A stretch of DNA of 64,000 nt from Pristionchus mayeri (GCA_036245805.1 BTRK01000002.1:16237067-16301066); one strand, 5' to 3'. Positions 32,031 to 45,488 are shown, counted from the first letter of the stretch. Made by a program: numbers and translations. Notes: a model not told the origin generated them from the letters alone.

Positions 32031-34876
32031 GCGATGTCCATACTCGCAATCTCATTCATGATCTCTCCCGCAGCGGGATACTCATTCTACTCTTGTCACA
32101 CAAGCGACAATCCTGCAGCTATATTCTATCTACCTGAGATTTCCCCTCCTAATTGTGACGGCCGACTTTTGCCTCAAAATGCAATTCGAGCGAGAACCCA
32201 AGTGTTCAGAACAAATCCAGTATCAATCCAGATAAATGCTTTTTCCTGCTCCGAAGTGATTACACGAACTTGTGTTTATAGCATCGGGAGACTCTTTCAC
32301 AATACTGTCGAGACAAAAAGCATTGAGGTGCCAATCTCAGTCAATGAATGTACGATAATTGAGCGCACAAAAGTCGCTAGAATGAACAAACTGACGCGCC
32401 AATCGGACGAAATATGGAAATCAGAGTTCAACGGTACGTTGGACATACCTCTCTATGGCAGTCACTGTAGTGATCAAAATCACTTTTTGCTTCAGTATGG
32501 GAGAATAACAAAACTGAGTGAGAATTCCACTACCTCGAATATTGGAAACATCCAAGGATGTTCACTTCACACTGGCCATTGCATCAATGCAAACAAAACA
32601 ATATGCTGGAATCAGAAGGAAATATATCAACAGTGTCCAGAACTAATTGGCACATTCACTTCGATGGTATCTAGTTACATGGTTATTGTAGAAGGCATTG
32701 GAAAAGAGCTCTATCCCGAACCGGATATGCCTAGATTTGATGGCTGCCTCAGACGCAGAACATTACGAATGAGCGAGGATTTCTCACTAAGTTTTCCAGA
32801 TTTTCCCGATGCGGTCTCACTGAATGACCTTGTTTATGCGAGACGAACTAAACGAGAATCGTTCGAAAAACTGTTCCAGTATCACTACAACGATACTTTC
32901 CCTACTATGCTAGCCTCGGCAGAAAAGAACAATATCGATCCACTATCCGACCCTACAATATGGCTCCTAGTGAGAAAGAATAAAGTAACAACATCAGATG
33001 TGATTTGGCAGCTCGCAGCATATTCTGATATGTCATTATTCAAAGCGGTTATCAGAGCAATTCGTTTCCGAATGTTCAAAAACGATATCATTCACCGTAC
33101 TTCCATTTGGAGTGACTACCAACTTAGATACGTTCTTAGACGAGATCTCCATGTGTCTGATAAAGAAGCAATTGATCGCGCCCGTAGAGCGAATATCTCA
33201 GATTCGAAGACATTCTTCAAATTCATGGACACAGACTCGTAGTTTCTGATCTGGCCGATTCAAATCACTATTTTCTCGATTCAGCTCTCAATAGCGAATT
33301 CGGAATAGTCCATCGAACAGCAAAATTTGACTTCTATAGAAGATTCATGGACATCATGAATTCGAATCAAATACGAGATATCGATTCAATGATCTGCCGA
33401 AATACAAATGTTACTCTACTGAGTACAATTCCTGCAAGCTGGTGGTTCACACACAACAATGATGTGCGGAATCGTGACAAGCGAAATGAATCTGTCCTGG
33501 AGGATATTGTCAGAGCGATGCCGATTCCAAATGCGATATTGGAAATTGCAACAGCACCAGAAGAATTTGAATACTCTGACGGGAGTAGGCCGTTATCGGA
33601 GGATTCTCCTCGTATGAGAAATCCATTTGAGAACACTACATCTGTTCCAATGATGACATCAACTTATGAGACGACTACTATTCATGCTCATATCGAACAC
33701 GCCAGCCAAAGTGATTTAACAGCAGCGCACAGACAAGTCTGTGAATTACAGAAACGCAAAATCGACAATATAAACTTGAAAATCAAATTGAACCCTGAAA
33801 TTGGTTTCCAATATCTTTTTGGAAGGAGAGACATAACTGCCACGGAATTGGAACCTTCTATTTACGCAATCCATTTATGCACGGAACTGCATGTGGATGG
33901 AATAATGTTTGACCATAAAATAAATGGAACGTGCTACGAAATGCTACCGATTCGAGTCGGAGATAAAATACTATTCGCCAACGAAGATTCAAAAATTGCG
34001 CATGAGAAATCGAACGAAATTCCATGCCAGGAAATTCGTACTCATGGAAATGGAAAGAGGAGATTCATACCGAATCCCCTAACTTCACTGGCCGGAAGAC
34101 CAAATGTGGTTCCAATCACTTCATCAGAGAGCAATTCGACTTTGCCTGTCCTCACACTTCTAAGCTTCGGCATGAAATCGGCCGAAGAGTATGAAGCAAT
34201 GTCTCTGTGGGAGAAAATCAAATATCAGGTCGAAACAGCAAAAAATAAAGGCGCTCAATTGGCGAGAGACGGTTCATCAAAAATAGCCGATTTCACAATA
34301 CAAGTAAAAAACCGAGTATTCCAATCCTTAGAGGAATGGTATTACCTCCTTCGAAAAATTGTGATCATCATTGTGGTGATAGCAACAATAATTGCAGTGT
34401 TATACTTGATGATAAAAATGTGGCTCTTGAGTAAACTGAAAGGATTGTGTTTTTCCATTCCAATTCCTATCCCTCGCAGCCCTCGGGTGAATTACATAAG
34501 ACGACAGAGAACGATATCTGAACGCTATCAGGAATTGGTAGATAGACAAAGAGAGGAAGAGGAACAAGAACGAGTGATGTTCCTCCTCACGAAAAATCGT
34601 TTGTTCTCACAGCAGAATCTGATTTACATTTGTACCATCATGGTATTGCTAAGCTATTTGCCGACAGTGGAAGCCAAAGCACACTCATCTATAATTGACA
34701 TTATGGCGTTTGACTATCTAATTTATGCTACATGTGCACTTTTTGCCATTCGAACTATTCTGAGACTCTTCCTATGGTTTCAAGAAAAGAAAACGAGCAA
34801 GACACTTCCGTCATTGTATCAAGTTTCAATGAAAAACGTCATCATCGTCCATGATCCCGTGAACAAATTTATCTAA
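32031..34876 (+). pseudogene. Envelope-like glycoprotein of Ty3-like copy A
   Basis: Begins in a hydrophobic signal-type segment (MSILAISFMISPAAG, 32034) followed by a long ectodomain with spaced cysteines and many N-glycosylation sequons. A furin-like RRTKR lies at 32840-32854. A one-base frame break at about 33240 divides it in two long frames. The second has a strong membrane segment at about 34350-34435 (IIIVVIATIIAVLYLMIKMW) and another hydrophobic stretch near 34620-34770. Several cysteine and aromatic positions match the glycoprotein of copy B. These traits fit a viral-type fusion glycoprotein; I cannot assign the virus family. It sits between gag and pol, not after pol. Confidence 0.65.
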
Positions 34877-35927
34877 ACCAGTGTACTCTCATGTAACGAA
34901 ATTACACCATTCGAGATTGCCCATTGGCTCATTCAAAACATATTCGTGGAAAACTTCCCCGAACGTATTGTTTGTTCTAAAGGAATCTACTTTGCTGATG
35001 CAGTCACGTCAGAGATTCACAAACTACTACCGTACATTCGGATCACTTCCTTTGAAGCTGAGAACGCGCCTAGTCGCATGTTCTCGGATCGAAATTTGAT
35101 GGCAAAATCTTTCCATCCTGGAAGGAGAGTGTTTACAAATAATCGCTCTCACCACATGGAGAGAAGATCCACTATCATTCGATCCTCGAAAAATTATTCG
35201 ATGAGTCATACCTCTAGGCAAGTGCGTCGACCCCGACCACTCGTAAACTCCATAAATCCGTCGTCTCTTCCGGTAATCAAAATTGAAATAAATTCCACTC
35301 ATGTGGACACTCTGCTAGACTCAGGCGCGAGTATCTCGAAGTATCTATAGAATCGGAATTCAATCGTATTGGCAATCTTCAATTGCAAACGACATACTCG
35401 CAATCGGCGAGAACTGCCAACGGTGGACGCATAAAATTCCTCGGTGAGACAAAATGTCCAATAACAATTGGTGATGTTAAAATAATGCACACATTTCTGG
35501 TATCAAAAGACGAACAATGCCCATTTCCAGCCGATCAGGTGTCGATTTAATTCGAAAATGTGCACAGAAAGGAATTCCTGTGCAGTTTTCAAATCAAGGA
35601 ATCCACTTTGGTGATGTACAGGTCACAGAAGGAAAAGTATTCCATGTTGAAAGAACCATCATGCGTGACATAATCATGTCCGAAGACACTGAATTGGAGC
35701 CGTTATCGGATAATATCCTGATTTGCAAAAAGAAAGACATTTTCCCGGTAAAGGAACTCCTTATAATCCAACCTCACTCGACGAAAAAGACCGATAAGCC
35801 GGTGCTCGTAGCTGAATCACTCATGCGCCCAACTGCAGAAAATACTGTTATGGTACGAATTTTTAATCCTACAGCAATGACTATTCGTTTATACAAAAAT
35901 TCAACAATTGCAATGGGAGAGCCATAT
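34877..35927 (+). pseudogene. Pol of copy A: protease and linker
   Basis: The frame is open directly after the glycoprotein TAA (34874-34876) and stays in the same frame, so pol could follow by readthrough. It contains a retroviral-type aspartic protease with LLDSGAS near 35310-35330. After this the frame shifts; flap-like and linker sequence continue in other frames to about 35927 (35517-35984 is a long open piece). Broken by at least two frameshifts. Confidence 0.6.
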
Positions 35928-36675
35928 GGGAAGGGAATTAGAGCGTGTACTCGCTACAATGGGATTGGGTCTCAATGGCGATAAAACTGTCGGAATGAGT
36001 TCCAAGCCTGATCCAAGGGATGTAAGAATAGGAGGAAAAGTAGTAAAATTGCAAGATAAGGTGGTCTACTTGGGAAGCGCAATCGCAGTCAGCGGAAACG
36101 ATGACTGTGAAATCACCCGACGGATTCAAGCTGGTTTTGGTGCTTTCCACAAACACCGCACTTTTCTTATCAACAAGGGTATTCCAATGGCACATAAACG
36201 TCGGCTTTTCAACGGCTGCATACTTCCCGCTGTGGTTTACGGTTGTGAATGTTAGGCTCTGACCAAAGCACAAATGAATCGATTATCGGTGGCTCAAAGA
36301 AAAATGGAACGTTGGATGGTTGGCTGTACTGTGCTCGATCATGCCTCTAATGAGCGGTTGCGAGATTCAACTAGAGTTCAGGACTTCGTTCGCACTGCTC
36401 AGAAAAGGAAATGGTTTTGGTTGCATAAGATCGCGAATGATGATTGCCGGAAGTGGAGCCGATCTGTGATCGAATAGATTCCGCGGAGAAAGAGGAGACG
36501 CGGCCGCCCAATCACGAGATGGAGGGACTCTTTCCGCAAAGCAACAGGCCCAAATTTTTTCAATCAAGCACGAAGCTCTAACTGGAACACCATGCACATC
36601 AGAGCTCTCGCCTGATCTCCCGAGAATCTAATGACGTCTAAATAAATGTGTTAAAATCGTAAATCGTAAAATCGA
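35928..36675 (+). mobile_element. RTE-like LINE 3' fragment
   Basis: Encodes the C-terminal end of an RTE-type LINE reverse transcriptase: VVYLGSAI, a conserved FNGCILPAVVYGCEC, RKMERWMVGC, and closing RRGRPITRW-type sequence, with a stop at 36253. Ends in short TAAATCG repeats at about 36658-36675, as RTE elements do. It is 5'-truncated and splits the Ty3 pol gene. Confidence 0.7.
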
Positions 36676-38247
36676 GCCAGTATTTGAGCTTGATATCCCT
36701 ATCCCCAATGAAGAACGTGTAGTGAATGCTATTACTCAATACGAGAAACCCTCTAGTTTCATGTCTGAAGAAATAGAATGGCATAAGAATGTGCCTTCAT
36801 TCCCTCATGAGGATATATCTAAAAGACGCGAGATCGAAGGAGAAATCAATCTGGAAGGAACTGCCTTCACTAAGCAAGAACAAGCCCGTCTAATGGAAAT
36901 AATCGGTAATATCGTGATGTATTCGTACTCGCTGATGGAAACATCGGAAAATATCGTGGTAAAATTCGTCACCGAATTGATTTTAAAGAAGGGAGCGTAA
37001 TTCCGCCCCCGAAACTGTATAGAGTGCCCCTTGATCATCGTGAATTTGTAAGACGCCAGATCGATTATATGCTGGAGCAGAAAATAATCAGGCCGAGTTC
37101 TTCGCCCTTTAGTTCACCGATAGTGATCGTTCCGCGTGGGAATGATAAGAGAAAATTCAGATTAGTCCAGGACTTCAGGGCTGTCAATGCTCAGACTGCT
37201 AATCAGGTCTATTGTCTACCTTTGACATTAGATTTAGTTGACGCCTGTAATGGAAAACAATACTACACTTTATTTGATCTTTTTAGTGGCTTCTACCAGG
37301 TGCCAATGCACGAAGATGACATCCATAAGACTGCTTTTGGCTGCTGGCTCGGCCAATTTGAATTTTTACGCATGGCCCAAGTCCTGAAAGGAGCGAGTTC
37401 AACGTTTCAAAGAGTGATGGAGGAGGTCAGGCGTGATATCCGTGCCACGATCTTCTGTTATATAGATGATGTATGTCTCTGTTCTAATGATGCTAATGGC
37501 CATTTGGCAGATATAGAAGAAACGCTTCGTGTTTTTTAAAGCTACGGATTAAAAATTCGAATGGATAAATGCCATTGGGGAAAAAGCGAAGTGAAGTATT
37601 TAGGCTTCATCTTATCACAAAATGGGAAAAAAAATTGAAAATTATGCAAGCATAGCCGAGCCTTTATATAGGGTCACGACATCAACGGGTCCAATTACAT
37701 GGAACGACAAACTTGATCACGCGTTTCAAACTCTGAAGAGTTGTCTCACAACTGCTCCTATTCTTGTTCCTCCTCAGCTTGGCAGAGAATTCCACGTATG
37801 GACGGATGCGTCAGCTGCGGCTGTCGCAGCTGTGTTATTACAGGAAGATTCGAAGGGTCGACTCCACCCCATCGCATACGAAAGTCGATGCTTAAATAAG
37901 CACGAAAAGAACTATGTAGGTTTAGAATTGGAAGCACTCGGTGTGATCTTCGCATTAAAGAAGTTCAAAGCTTATATTAGTGGCGCTCACACCATCGTGA
38001 CGACTGATTCGCAGCCGCTTACTTCCATTTTTCGTGAGAAAAACTTGTCTGGTCGCATGGCACGCTATCAGATGGCTATCCAAGAGGAAGATATCACCAT
38101 ACGTTACCGACCCGGTAAAAAAAATCAGTTGTGCGACTCACTATCGAGATTCACTCCTGTCTCGAATTCTGTAAATCAGATTCAATCTACTAAGTTATCA
38201 GAAATTTTCTCAAATAAGCAGACACTGAAGACCAAACAAACGATCCA
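36676..38247 (+). pseudogene. Pol of copy A: reverse transcriptase and RNase H
   Basis: RT: KLYRVPLDHREFVRRQ, SPFSSPIVIVPRG, LVQDFRAVNAQT, DLFSGFYQVP and the catalytic YIDD box near 37460. One in-frame TAA stands at 37537-37539, and about 40 residues of the connection domain are missing around 37625. RNase H follows (HVWTDASAAAVAAVLLQ, LELEALGVIFALKKF, TTDSQPL, CDSLSRF), in a 209-codon open frame. There is a frame break before integrase at about 38248. Confidence 0.8.
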
Positions 38248-39528
38248 TTGATCTCTGATCTCAAAGCGCAATTAATTCTGGCAAAAAATACTAAATCGAG
38301 ACATTATCAGTCCTTGCAAAAATACTGTATCATCAGTGATATACTATATCTTCGCAGAAAGCACTCGGATGATGTAATTGTGGTCTCCCCCTCGGGAACG
38401 TTGAAAACCGAAATCATGAAATATTTTCATGAAGATCTAATCGCTGGTGCCCATCCAGGGAAGCAAAAGACAATTACGAAAATACAAAGCCGTTTTACTT
38501 GGAAAGGAATGGATAAGGATTTGAGCGACTATATTCGCGTGTGTAAACCATGTCAATTTAGAAAATTACCGGTCTCGGAAGTGACAAAAGAAGAGTTGGG
38601 AAAATTTCCCATACCTACTGAGCCTTTCTCTAAAATAAATACGGATTTGATGGGACCATTAAAGCAATCTGAACGCGGAAATCGTTTCATATTAGTTGTC
38701 GTCGACGCATTCACAAAGTATGTTATTGCCTGTCTACTGCAGGATCAGAAAACGGAGACGATACTGCAGGCACTGACCTCTCATGTATTCACTAAGCACG
38801 GCTATCCCCGTGAGATCTTTAGCGACATAGCCACAATGATCTTATCTCAAACGTTTCAAACGTTCTGTACAAATATGGGTATTATACACTCAACTTCAAC
38901 GCCCTATAAGCACAACGCTGATGGACAAGTGGAGCGAATGAACGCTACAATTGAAAGAATGTTGACTGCACATGTCAATAAGAAAGCGAATAACTGGGAC
39001 GATTTCCTAGATTACCTTATTCTCGGATTTAATTCCAGTCAGCATGCTACGACCAAGGCGAGTCCCTTCTACGCCGTCCACGGACGCGACGCGACATTTC
39101 CCATAGACTTGGTGAAGCCGGTGCCTCCCAAGGCTCCCTATGCAGTAGCCGCAGGCGAAGACCCGGAATACATATCTAGATTGACAGCCGATCTCTGCGA
39201 GATTCGTGCCATCATTCGAGAAAATATTGAAGCTGCTAGTCAGAAGAATAAAGACAGATATGATGCCTCAATTGGCAAATTCAAAACGAAGCGCCGAGTA
39301 GGAGATTTTGCACTACTACGCCGCGGCGTCTCTCACAAGCTGCTCCCCTCCTACGATGGACCATTCGAAGTCACCAAGATCGAAGCCCCGAATGCGTGGA
39401 TCCGCCGCAAGAATATAGACCACAAGACTCACCTCGACATGCTGAAGCGTTATCACTCGGCACCCAACGACCACCGTGCCCCGACTCCACAGCAAGAGGA
39501 CGACTCCGATCAATCCGAGGAGCTTTGA
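38248..39528 (+). CDS. Integrase of Ty3-like copy A
   Basis: A 426-codon open frame with an HHCC-type zinc site (YFHEDLIAGAHPGK, then CKPC), the DDE core (NTDLMGP, FSDIATMI, VERMNATIERML) and a C-terminal domain ending in a basic, proline-rich tail. Integrase inserts the DNA copy of the element. All three acidic residues are present; only the usual DRG after the second aspartate is altered to DIA. The true start is inside a polyprotein, so 38248 is only the limit of the open frame. Confidence 0.85.
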   Translation: MISDLKAQLILAKNTKSRHYQSLQKYCIISDILYLRRKHSDDVIVVSPSGTLKTEIMKYFHEDLIAGAHPGKQKTITKIQSRFTWKGMDKDLSDYIRVCKPCQFRKLPVSEVTKEELGKFPIPTEPFSKINTDLMGPLKQSERGNRFILVVVDAFTKYVIACLLQDQKTETILQALTSHVFTKHGYPREIFSDIATMILSQTFQTFCTNMGIIHSTSTPYKHNADGQVERMNATIERMLTAHVNKKANNWDDFLDYLILGFNSSQHATTKASPFYAVHGRDATFPIDLVKPVPPKAPYAVAAGEDPEYISRLTADLCEIRAIIRENIEAASQKNKDRYDASIGKFKTKRRVGDFALLRRGVSHKLLPSYDGPFEVTKIEAPNAWIRRKNIDHKTHLDMLKRYHSAPNDHRAPTPQQEDDSDQSEEL

Positions 39529-40445
39529 GGACACCACCCTCCCCCATTGACCCTTCGTATTCTATCGTTCTCCTATCATTCCTTCGACGAGGACGTCTCA
39601 TATTTTTGTCCGTGTGATGTTATACCCAAGTATGTCATGGTCGAATGACCACTATATAAGCGTAGCTCTCATGCACACGAGAGAGACGAATGACCGATAA
39701 AGTTTCCCTCCCTTTACCATCTTTGTTCGGGGGACACGTCATGCTCGATCTCTCCTTGCTACGGGACACACAACTGGGATTTAGTAACTTGGTCTGAACT
39801 CCTGTCATCCATTGTTCCGCCTTAATGTTACTCATTCTATTCTGACTTGTCAAGACTTTCGCCTAGGTCGTTGCCCATTATATCTAGTGAGACACTATTC
39901 CCGCTACCGCGCACCATTCTGTCGTACTATCAGGCGGTACCTATAAAGGTATCATTTGAACTCTTCCTTCCGGAGAGTTCGCTATCTCTTTTAACTCTCC
40001 ATCGTTTTCCCTCCTAATGATTCAGACCGCTCCGGTCGCTTACCTTCTTTGTTAGTTCCCTCCAAAATAGCACTTAAATGGCTCTCTCTTTCACACCTTT
40101 CTCAGTTTCCGAGGTACAGGCTCTCCTGTATGGGCAGACGCCTGTCTATACAGCCACTTCGCGCGCGCAATTTTATTTTCCTATTGTACACCAATTAATT
40201 GTCGAGACTTCCAATTCATTCACACGTGCATTCATGTATCTGGCCAATACAAAGATGGCGTCCTGTCTTGAATTGAGTCTGTCTTTCTGATCTGGGCGTA
40301 ATGCTGTAAGAAGCAAACCCCGTACCCAAGAATGATTGCAAGCTCTGATAATATTCTAGTCATACGTGTAGAGAAGATATGATGAATCACTGATATCCGC
40401 GGGAATGTTGCAAATAAACAGACTGATGTAAAACACCATCAGACC
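39529..40445. promoter_or_regulatory. Probable 3' LTR/UTR of copy A
   Basis: Directly after integrase. A sequence starting TGTGATG at 39614 and a TATA-like TATATAAG at 39653-39660 would suit an LTR promoter. Without a matching 5' LTR in the window the borders cannot be set. No gene seen. Confidence 0.4.
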
Positions 40446-41965
40446 ATGGCGGAGCGTCGTGAAGGCACGCCACCGATGTCAAAGATCTTGGAAGATCTGG
40501 CGAAGCATATAAGAAGAACCGAGGAAGCCCAGGCACGATCCCTCGGTAACGAGGAGAAACTCAAGACCTTAGAAAAAAGAGTAAACACCATGAAAACAAT
40601 AGATAAAGACCTCACGCCGGTGAAGATGCAACTAACTAAAGTGAGTTATTAGTAAAAGTAAGGGATTTTGAATAGATAGCACAATGGCTGCAAACAAGGT
40701 ACGGCAAACAAGAAAGTATAAGGAAAATAGGTAGACATTACAGTTGAACAACGAGTATTAGGTTGTAACAAAAGTTTTGCCCGATTTCGACCATGAAGTT
40801 TGAAATATATTAAAAAAGGATTCGCTTGAAACATCACGACCTAACTTTATAGCATATATTTGGGTAATACTTGTTCATTTTATTCACATTTTCGAATCAC
40901 ATCCCGCCTTCAAGGAATGCGAGAAAAAACGATTTCGCCAAAATTGAAATATTCACGATGCCCATATATTTGTTTGTCACGCTCATATTCTAAGAGAAAA
41001 CGTTATTGTATAATCTTATATAGTGGATTGGCAAGCCCGTTGGATGTACTTTCTAAAACTATATTGGATCTAGTTGTTGCTGCAATGTATCACAATTTAC
41101 AGATCATTGAAATCGATTATTCGCGAATAATCATTGATCTTGATTCAAGAATCAAACATTCTGGCTTCATCTTAAGTTCTTTTACATCTACTACCATGGG
41201 GCTTTATATCATAAAGGAATAGTGGAGCATAGCCTTTTCCGCTTCTAGAAAATTGATATTTTCTGAAATTTTGAATCATGGTCATCACAGCCAAAATATT
41301 GGAATTCGGTGTACATAGTTCGAGTCGATCTCCTCAGAAGGAAGCTATCCCCTGACTAGGTCAAGCCAATAAGTGATAGAGCAAGAGTTGCTTGTTGAGT
41401 TGACAATATAAAGTCTGAGCTACCTTGTATGCTGGAAACATGGCATTTATGGAAACGCCAATTTCGACACTTTAATATCAGTATCTGAGTATGCAATATT
41501 GCATTTTTTAATAGAATCATTTAATGTCCACATGGAAATAAATGTGAGCTTAACATCGAAGGTACTTAAAGTTTAAATGCATTGGAAATCTATAGACTTA
41601 CGGCTACGGCTATGCGGTGTAAGGAACTGATTCCGACCAAGCCCTTTTTGACGAAAGATCAAAATGACCTGAGTTTCTGTAACGCTTTTTGTGGTAATCC
41701 CTATTTAGATATTTCTTTATTATGCTTGCTCATCACACTTTCCAAAGATACCTTGATATTTGCATTATCACGGTTGTCCGTAGAGTGCTGACCCCAAAAA
41801 TATGTAGTTGAGATATCAAAAGCAGTTACTTTAACTTTGAAATGCGACCATGATATCAAATGGTTTGGTTTATACTAATGTGTGATAGAAAGAGTATCCT
41901 ATCACTCAACGAATATATGAAACAGTATGAAAAGATCTTGAGAATAAAAGACGACGTATGCTTAA

Positions 41966-43661
41966 GAGACCATCCATGAGAGAACGTAGCTTCTGGGAGG
42001 TGTCGACGGATGGTTTTGTTGCAACCCCCCTCACTACTTTGCTGGTGAAGTTCTCATACCGAGTGCTGATATTTGGGCCAATATGAACGATCCTAGTGGA
42101 CTTCCCCAAAAATGCCAGATCAAACCCAAAAAATATCGAAATTTTCATCCTAAAATAAAATACGTGCACTAATGATTTCCGGGTGTATTTTTCCATGAAA
42201 GTTCGAAAAAAGTGGTTCTGGAAGCGATTGGGTTACGGTAAAAGGTCGAAAATTGAATTTTTCTTCTATTTGTTGTCTTCCTGAAAAAATTTTTGTTCGC
42301 GTTACAGTGAGATAATGTCATATTCGAAGTCAGCGTGAAATTTTACCCCCGATATCACATTTTCCCGTGCCTTGGAACTGGGGCTGACGGACGTTATAGC
42401 TCTCGGGACGATGAAAGACTTGTGTCGACGCTAACTTTGGTCCGGTGGTAGGTTGAGTCACATAAATCAGTTTAAAACCGAATTTCGGTTTATTTGAGCA
42501 GTATTCGTGAAAATCGTATTTTGCATTTGAAAGCCACCAGAAGTCCACAATGCCCGAACCTTCGCGAAACCCTAAATTCTACTTTATTGGTGCTACTTTA
42601 TGCTCAAAATAATTTGTATTTACATTACTCATCAATTTGCTTGGATAAAAACGAAATCTAAGATTTTTCGAAAAAATCGATTTTTCAATGACCAATGAAT
42701 GAACCAATGAATTTTCAATGAATCAATGATGAAATTTTTTTCGAAAATTTTTTTTCGCTCGAATTCCCATAAAAACCTCTCAATATGCGGAGAATGGTCA
42801 TATTAGGTCATTTTGACCAATGTTTACACGATAAGATAATGTACAGTCAAATAACTCACCGGCGATTTTTCGAAAAATCGTTAAAAACTCATTTTTTTGG
42901 GGTTATTGTGATATTACAATCTTAAATCGCGTATATTTCACTTAAAAAGATTGCCTACATTATGCTTGAGATCATTTCAATCGATTTATTGGATTTACTC
43001 GATCAACTGATGTATTTTTTCCATGTGATGTTTAGGTTACCTGAGAACAACCAAAATCGATACATTGAAAATTTGATTTTCACGAATACAGCTCAAATAA
43101 ACCGAAATTTTTTTTAAAACTGATTTATGTGACTCAAAGATGTAATTCCACCTCAAAAACGCCTTACTTGAAGATGCAGTCCTGTCCTACCACCGGGTCA
43201 AAGTTTGCGTCGACACGAGTCTTTCATCGTCCCGAGAGCTATAACGCCCGTCAGCCCCAGTTCCAAGGCGAACGAAATATGGTACCGGGGGTAAAATTTC
43301 ACGCTGAATTCGAATATGACATTATCTCACTGTAACGCGAACAAAAATTTTTCAGGAAGACAACAAATAGAAGAAAAATTCAATTTTCGACTTTTTACCG
43401 TAACCCAATCGCTTCCAGAACCACTTTTTTCAAATTTTCATGGCAAAATACACCAGGAAAATATTATTGCACGTATTTTATTTTCGGATGAAAATTTCGA
43501 TATTTTTTGGGTTTGATCTGGCATTTTTGGAGAAGTGCACTAGGATCGTTCATATTGGCCCAAATATCAGCACTCGGTATGAGAACTTCATCAGCAAAGT
43601 ATTGAGGGGGGTTGCAAAAAAGTCGTCCGTTAGGTAGGTACGTTCTCTCGTGGAGGGTCTC
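41966..43661. mobile_element. Palindromic TTAA element 1
   Basis: 1696 bp with inverted arms of about 680 bp (for example, the stretch with CTATAGC-type GACGATGAAAGAC at 42400 is repeated inverted near 43230). Ends start GAGACC and read CATGAGAGAACGTA; TTAA lies at 41962-41965 and 43662-43665. No coding sequence. Confidence 0.75.
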
Positions 43662-43665
43662 TTAA

Positions 43666-45488
43666 GAGACATTCCACGAGAAAACGTACCTTTTGGGAAG
43701 GGTCGACGGATGACGTTTTTGCAACCCCCTCAATATCTCGCTGGTGAAGTCCCCATACCGAGTGCTGATGTTTGGGCCAATATGAACGATCCTAGTGGAC
43801 TTCCCCAAAAATGCCAGATCATACCCAAAAAATATCGAAATTTTCATCCTAAAATAAAATACGTGCACTAATGATTCTGGTGTACTTTCCGAAAAACGCC
43901 AGACCAGGCCTAAAAAAAATCGGAAATTTCAATTTTTTGAAAAGTAAGATATTATAGGTTTTTCAGGATTAATTTTCGATGAAAATAACGAAAAACATAC
44001 TTTGAATGCGATCAGATGCCGATAAAGAGTCGAAAACGTCGATTTTCGAAGATTTTTAGCCGTCATGACAATTTTTTCAACCAGTCTACCGTGAGAAACT
44101 ACGTATAAAATCCGAATTTGACGAAATTTCATCCATGCGCTCTTAAGTTATGGTGTCCAGAATAAGGATAACTTACGACTAGTTCTTTGAGAAAATCCAC
44201 CACACTATCTCCAAATCATTCCGAATGGACTCTTTTTCGCACCGAATCTTATTTTTATATCGAATCAAACAATTCGATATCATTGTCAGACAATTTGAAG
44301 TCTTCATTTTGAAATTTTCATTTTTGGAAATTCCGAATTTCTCTCATTTCACAAAGAGCGGTTTTTTCCCGCCAAAATCAGGTTTCCGATCATCCGAAAT
44401 GCCTCATTTTACCATATACTCATTTCTAATGTTTATTTACACTGTTTTTATGTATTTCACGCTCAATTGCACGCTCTAATGATTTGAAATCCCGTGAAAA
44501 TGCGATTTTTTTCGAAATTTTCGAAATTTTGAGAGTTTGAGGCTCTCCCAGATTGCTATTTGAAGTTCAACTGCATTATATTTCGCTCAGAATTACTATA
44601 TCTAACCCATATAATGATTTCCAGTTGGTTCGGGAGCCATCTGGCGAAAAAAGTTTTTTCATTGGTTTCGAGGTGGATCAAAATTTTCGAAAAAAATGTT
44701 TTCTCCAGATGGCTGTCATATCAACTGGAAATCATTATATCGGTTAGATATAGTAATTCTGAGCGAAATATAATGTAGTTGAACTTCAAATAGCAATCTG
44801 GGAGAGCCTCAAACTCTCAAAATTTCGAAAATTTCAAAAAAATCGCATTTTCACGAGATTTCAAATCATTAGCGCGTGCAGTTGAGCGTGAAATACATAA
44901 AAACAATGTAAATAAACATGAGAAATGAGTATATGGTAAAATGAGGCATTTCGGATGATCGGAAACCTGATTTTAGCGGAAAAAAACCGCTCTTTGTGAA
45001 ATGAGAGAAATTCGGAATTTCCAAAAATGAAAATTTCAAAATGAAGACTTCAAATTGTCTGACAATGATATCGAATTGTTTGATTCGATATAAAAATAAG
45101 ATTCGGTGCGAAAAAGAGTCCATTCGGAATGATTTGGAGATAGTGTGATGGATTTGCTCAAAGAGCTAGTCTAGTCGTAAGTTAGCCTTATTCTGGACAC
45201 CATAACTTCAGAGCGCATGGATAAAATTTCGTCAAATTCGGATTTTATACGTAGTTTCTCACGGAGAATCCGAAAATGTAGTTAGTTTTGGTAGACTGGT
45301 TGAAAAAATTTTCAGGACGGCCAAAAATCTTCGAAAATCGACGTTTTCGACTCTTTATCGGCATCTGATCGCATTCAAAGTATGTTTTTCGTTATTTTCA
45401 CTCGGTATGGGGACTTCACCAGCGAGATATTGAGGGGGGTTGCAAAAAAGTCATCCGGGAGTTGTTACGTTTTCTCGTGGAATGTCTC
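43666..45488. mobile_element. Palindromic TTAA element 2, abutting element 1
   Basis: 1823 bp; ends match those of element 1 (GAGACATTCCACGAGAAAACG and complement), flanked by TTAA at 43662-43665, which is shared with element 1, and 45489-45492. Inner arms (about 43960-44640 and 44700-45400) are inverted copies. The first 230 bp repeat the terminal region of element 1; the right end has a shortened version. Confidence 0.75.

Larger units (their letters stand above)
30250..39528 (+). mobile_element. Ty3-like retroelement copy A (gag-glycoprotein-pol order)
   Basis: Gag, a glycoprotein with signal peptide and membrane anchor, protease, RT, RNase H and integrase, all on the plus strand in that order. 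No 5' LTR is recognised; the left end abuts the foldback element. A LINE fragment interrupts it at 35928-36675. Several frame breaks show it is an old copy, although the integrase frame is intact. Confidence 0.8.

Noticed and set aside
39614..40300. Firm LTR call for copy A
   Set aside because: Only one copy of the sequence is present, so LTR limits cannot be proved; kept as a tentative regulatory region.
43129..45123. Several 65-85 codon frames in the palindromic elements
   Set aside because: They occur as mirror copies in both arms and have no motif; consequences of AT-rich inverted repeats.
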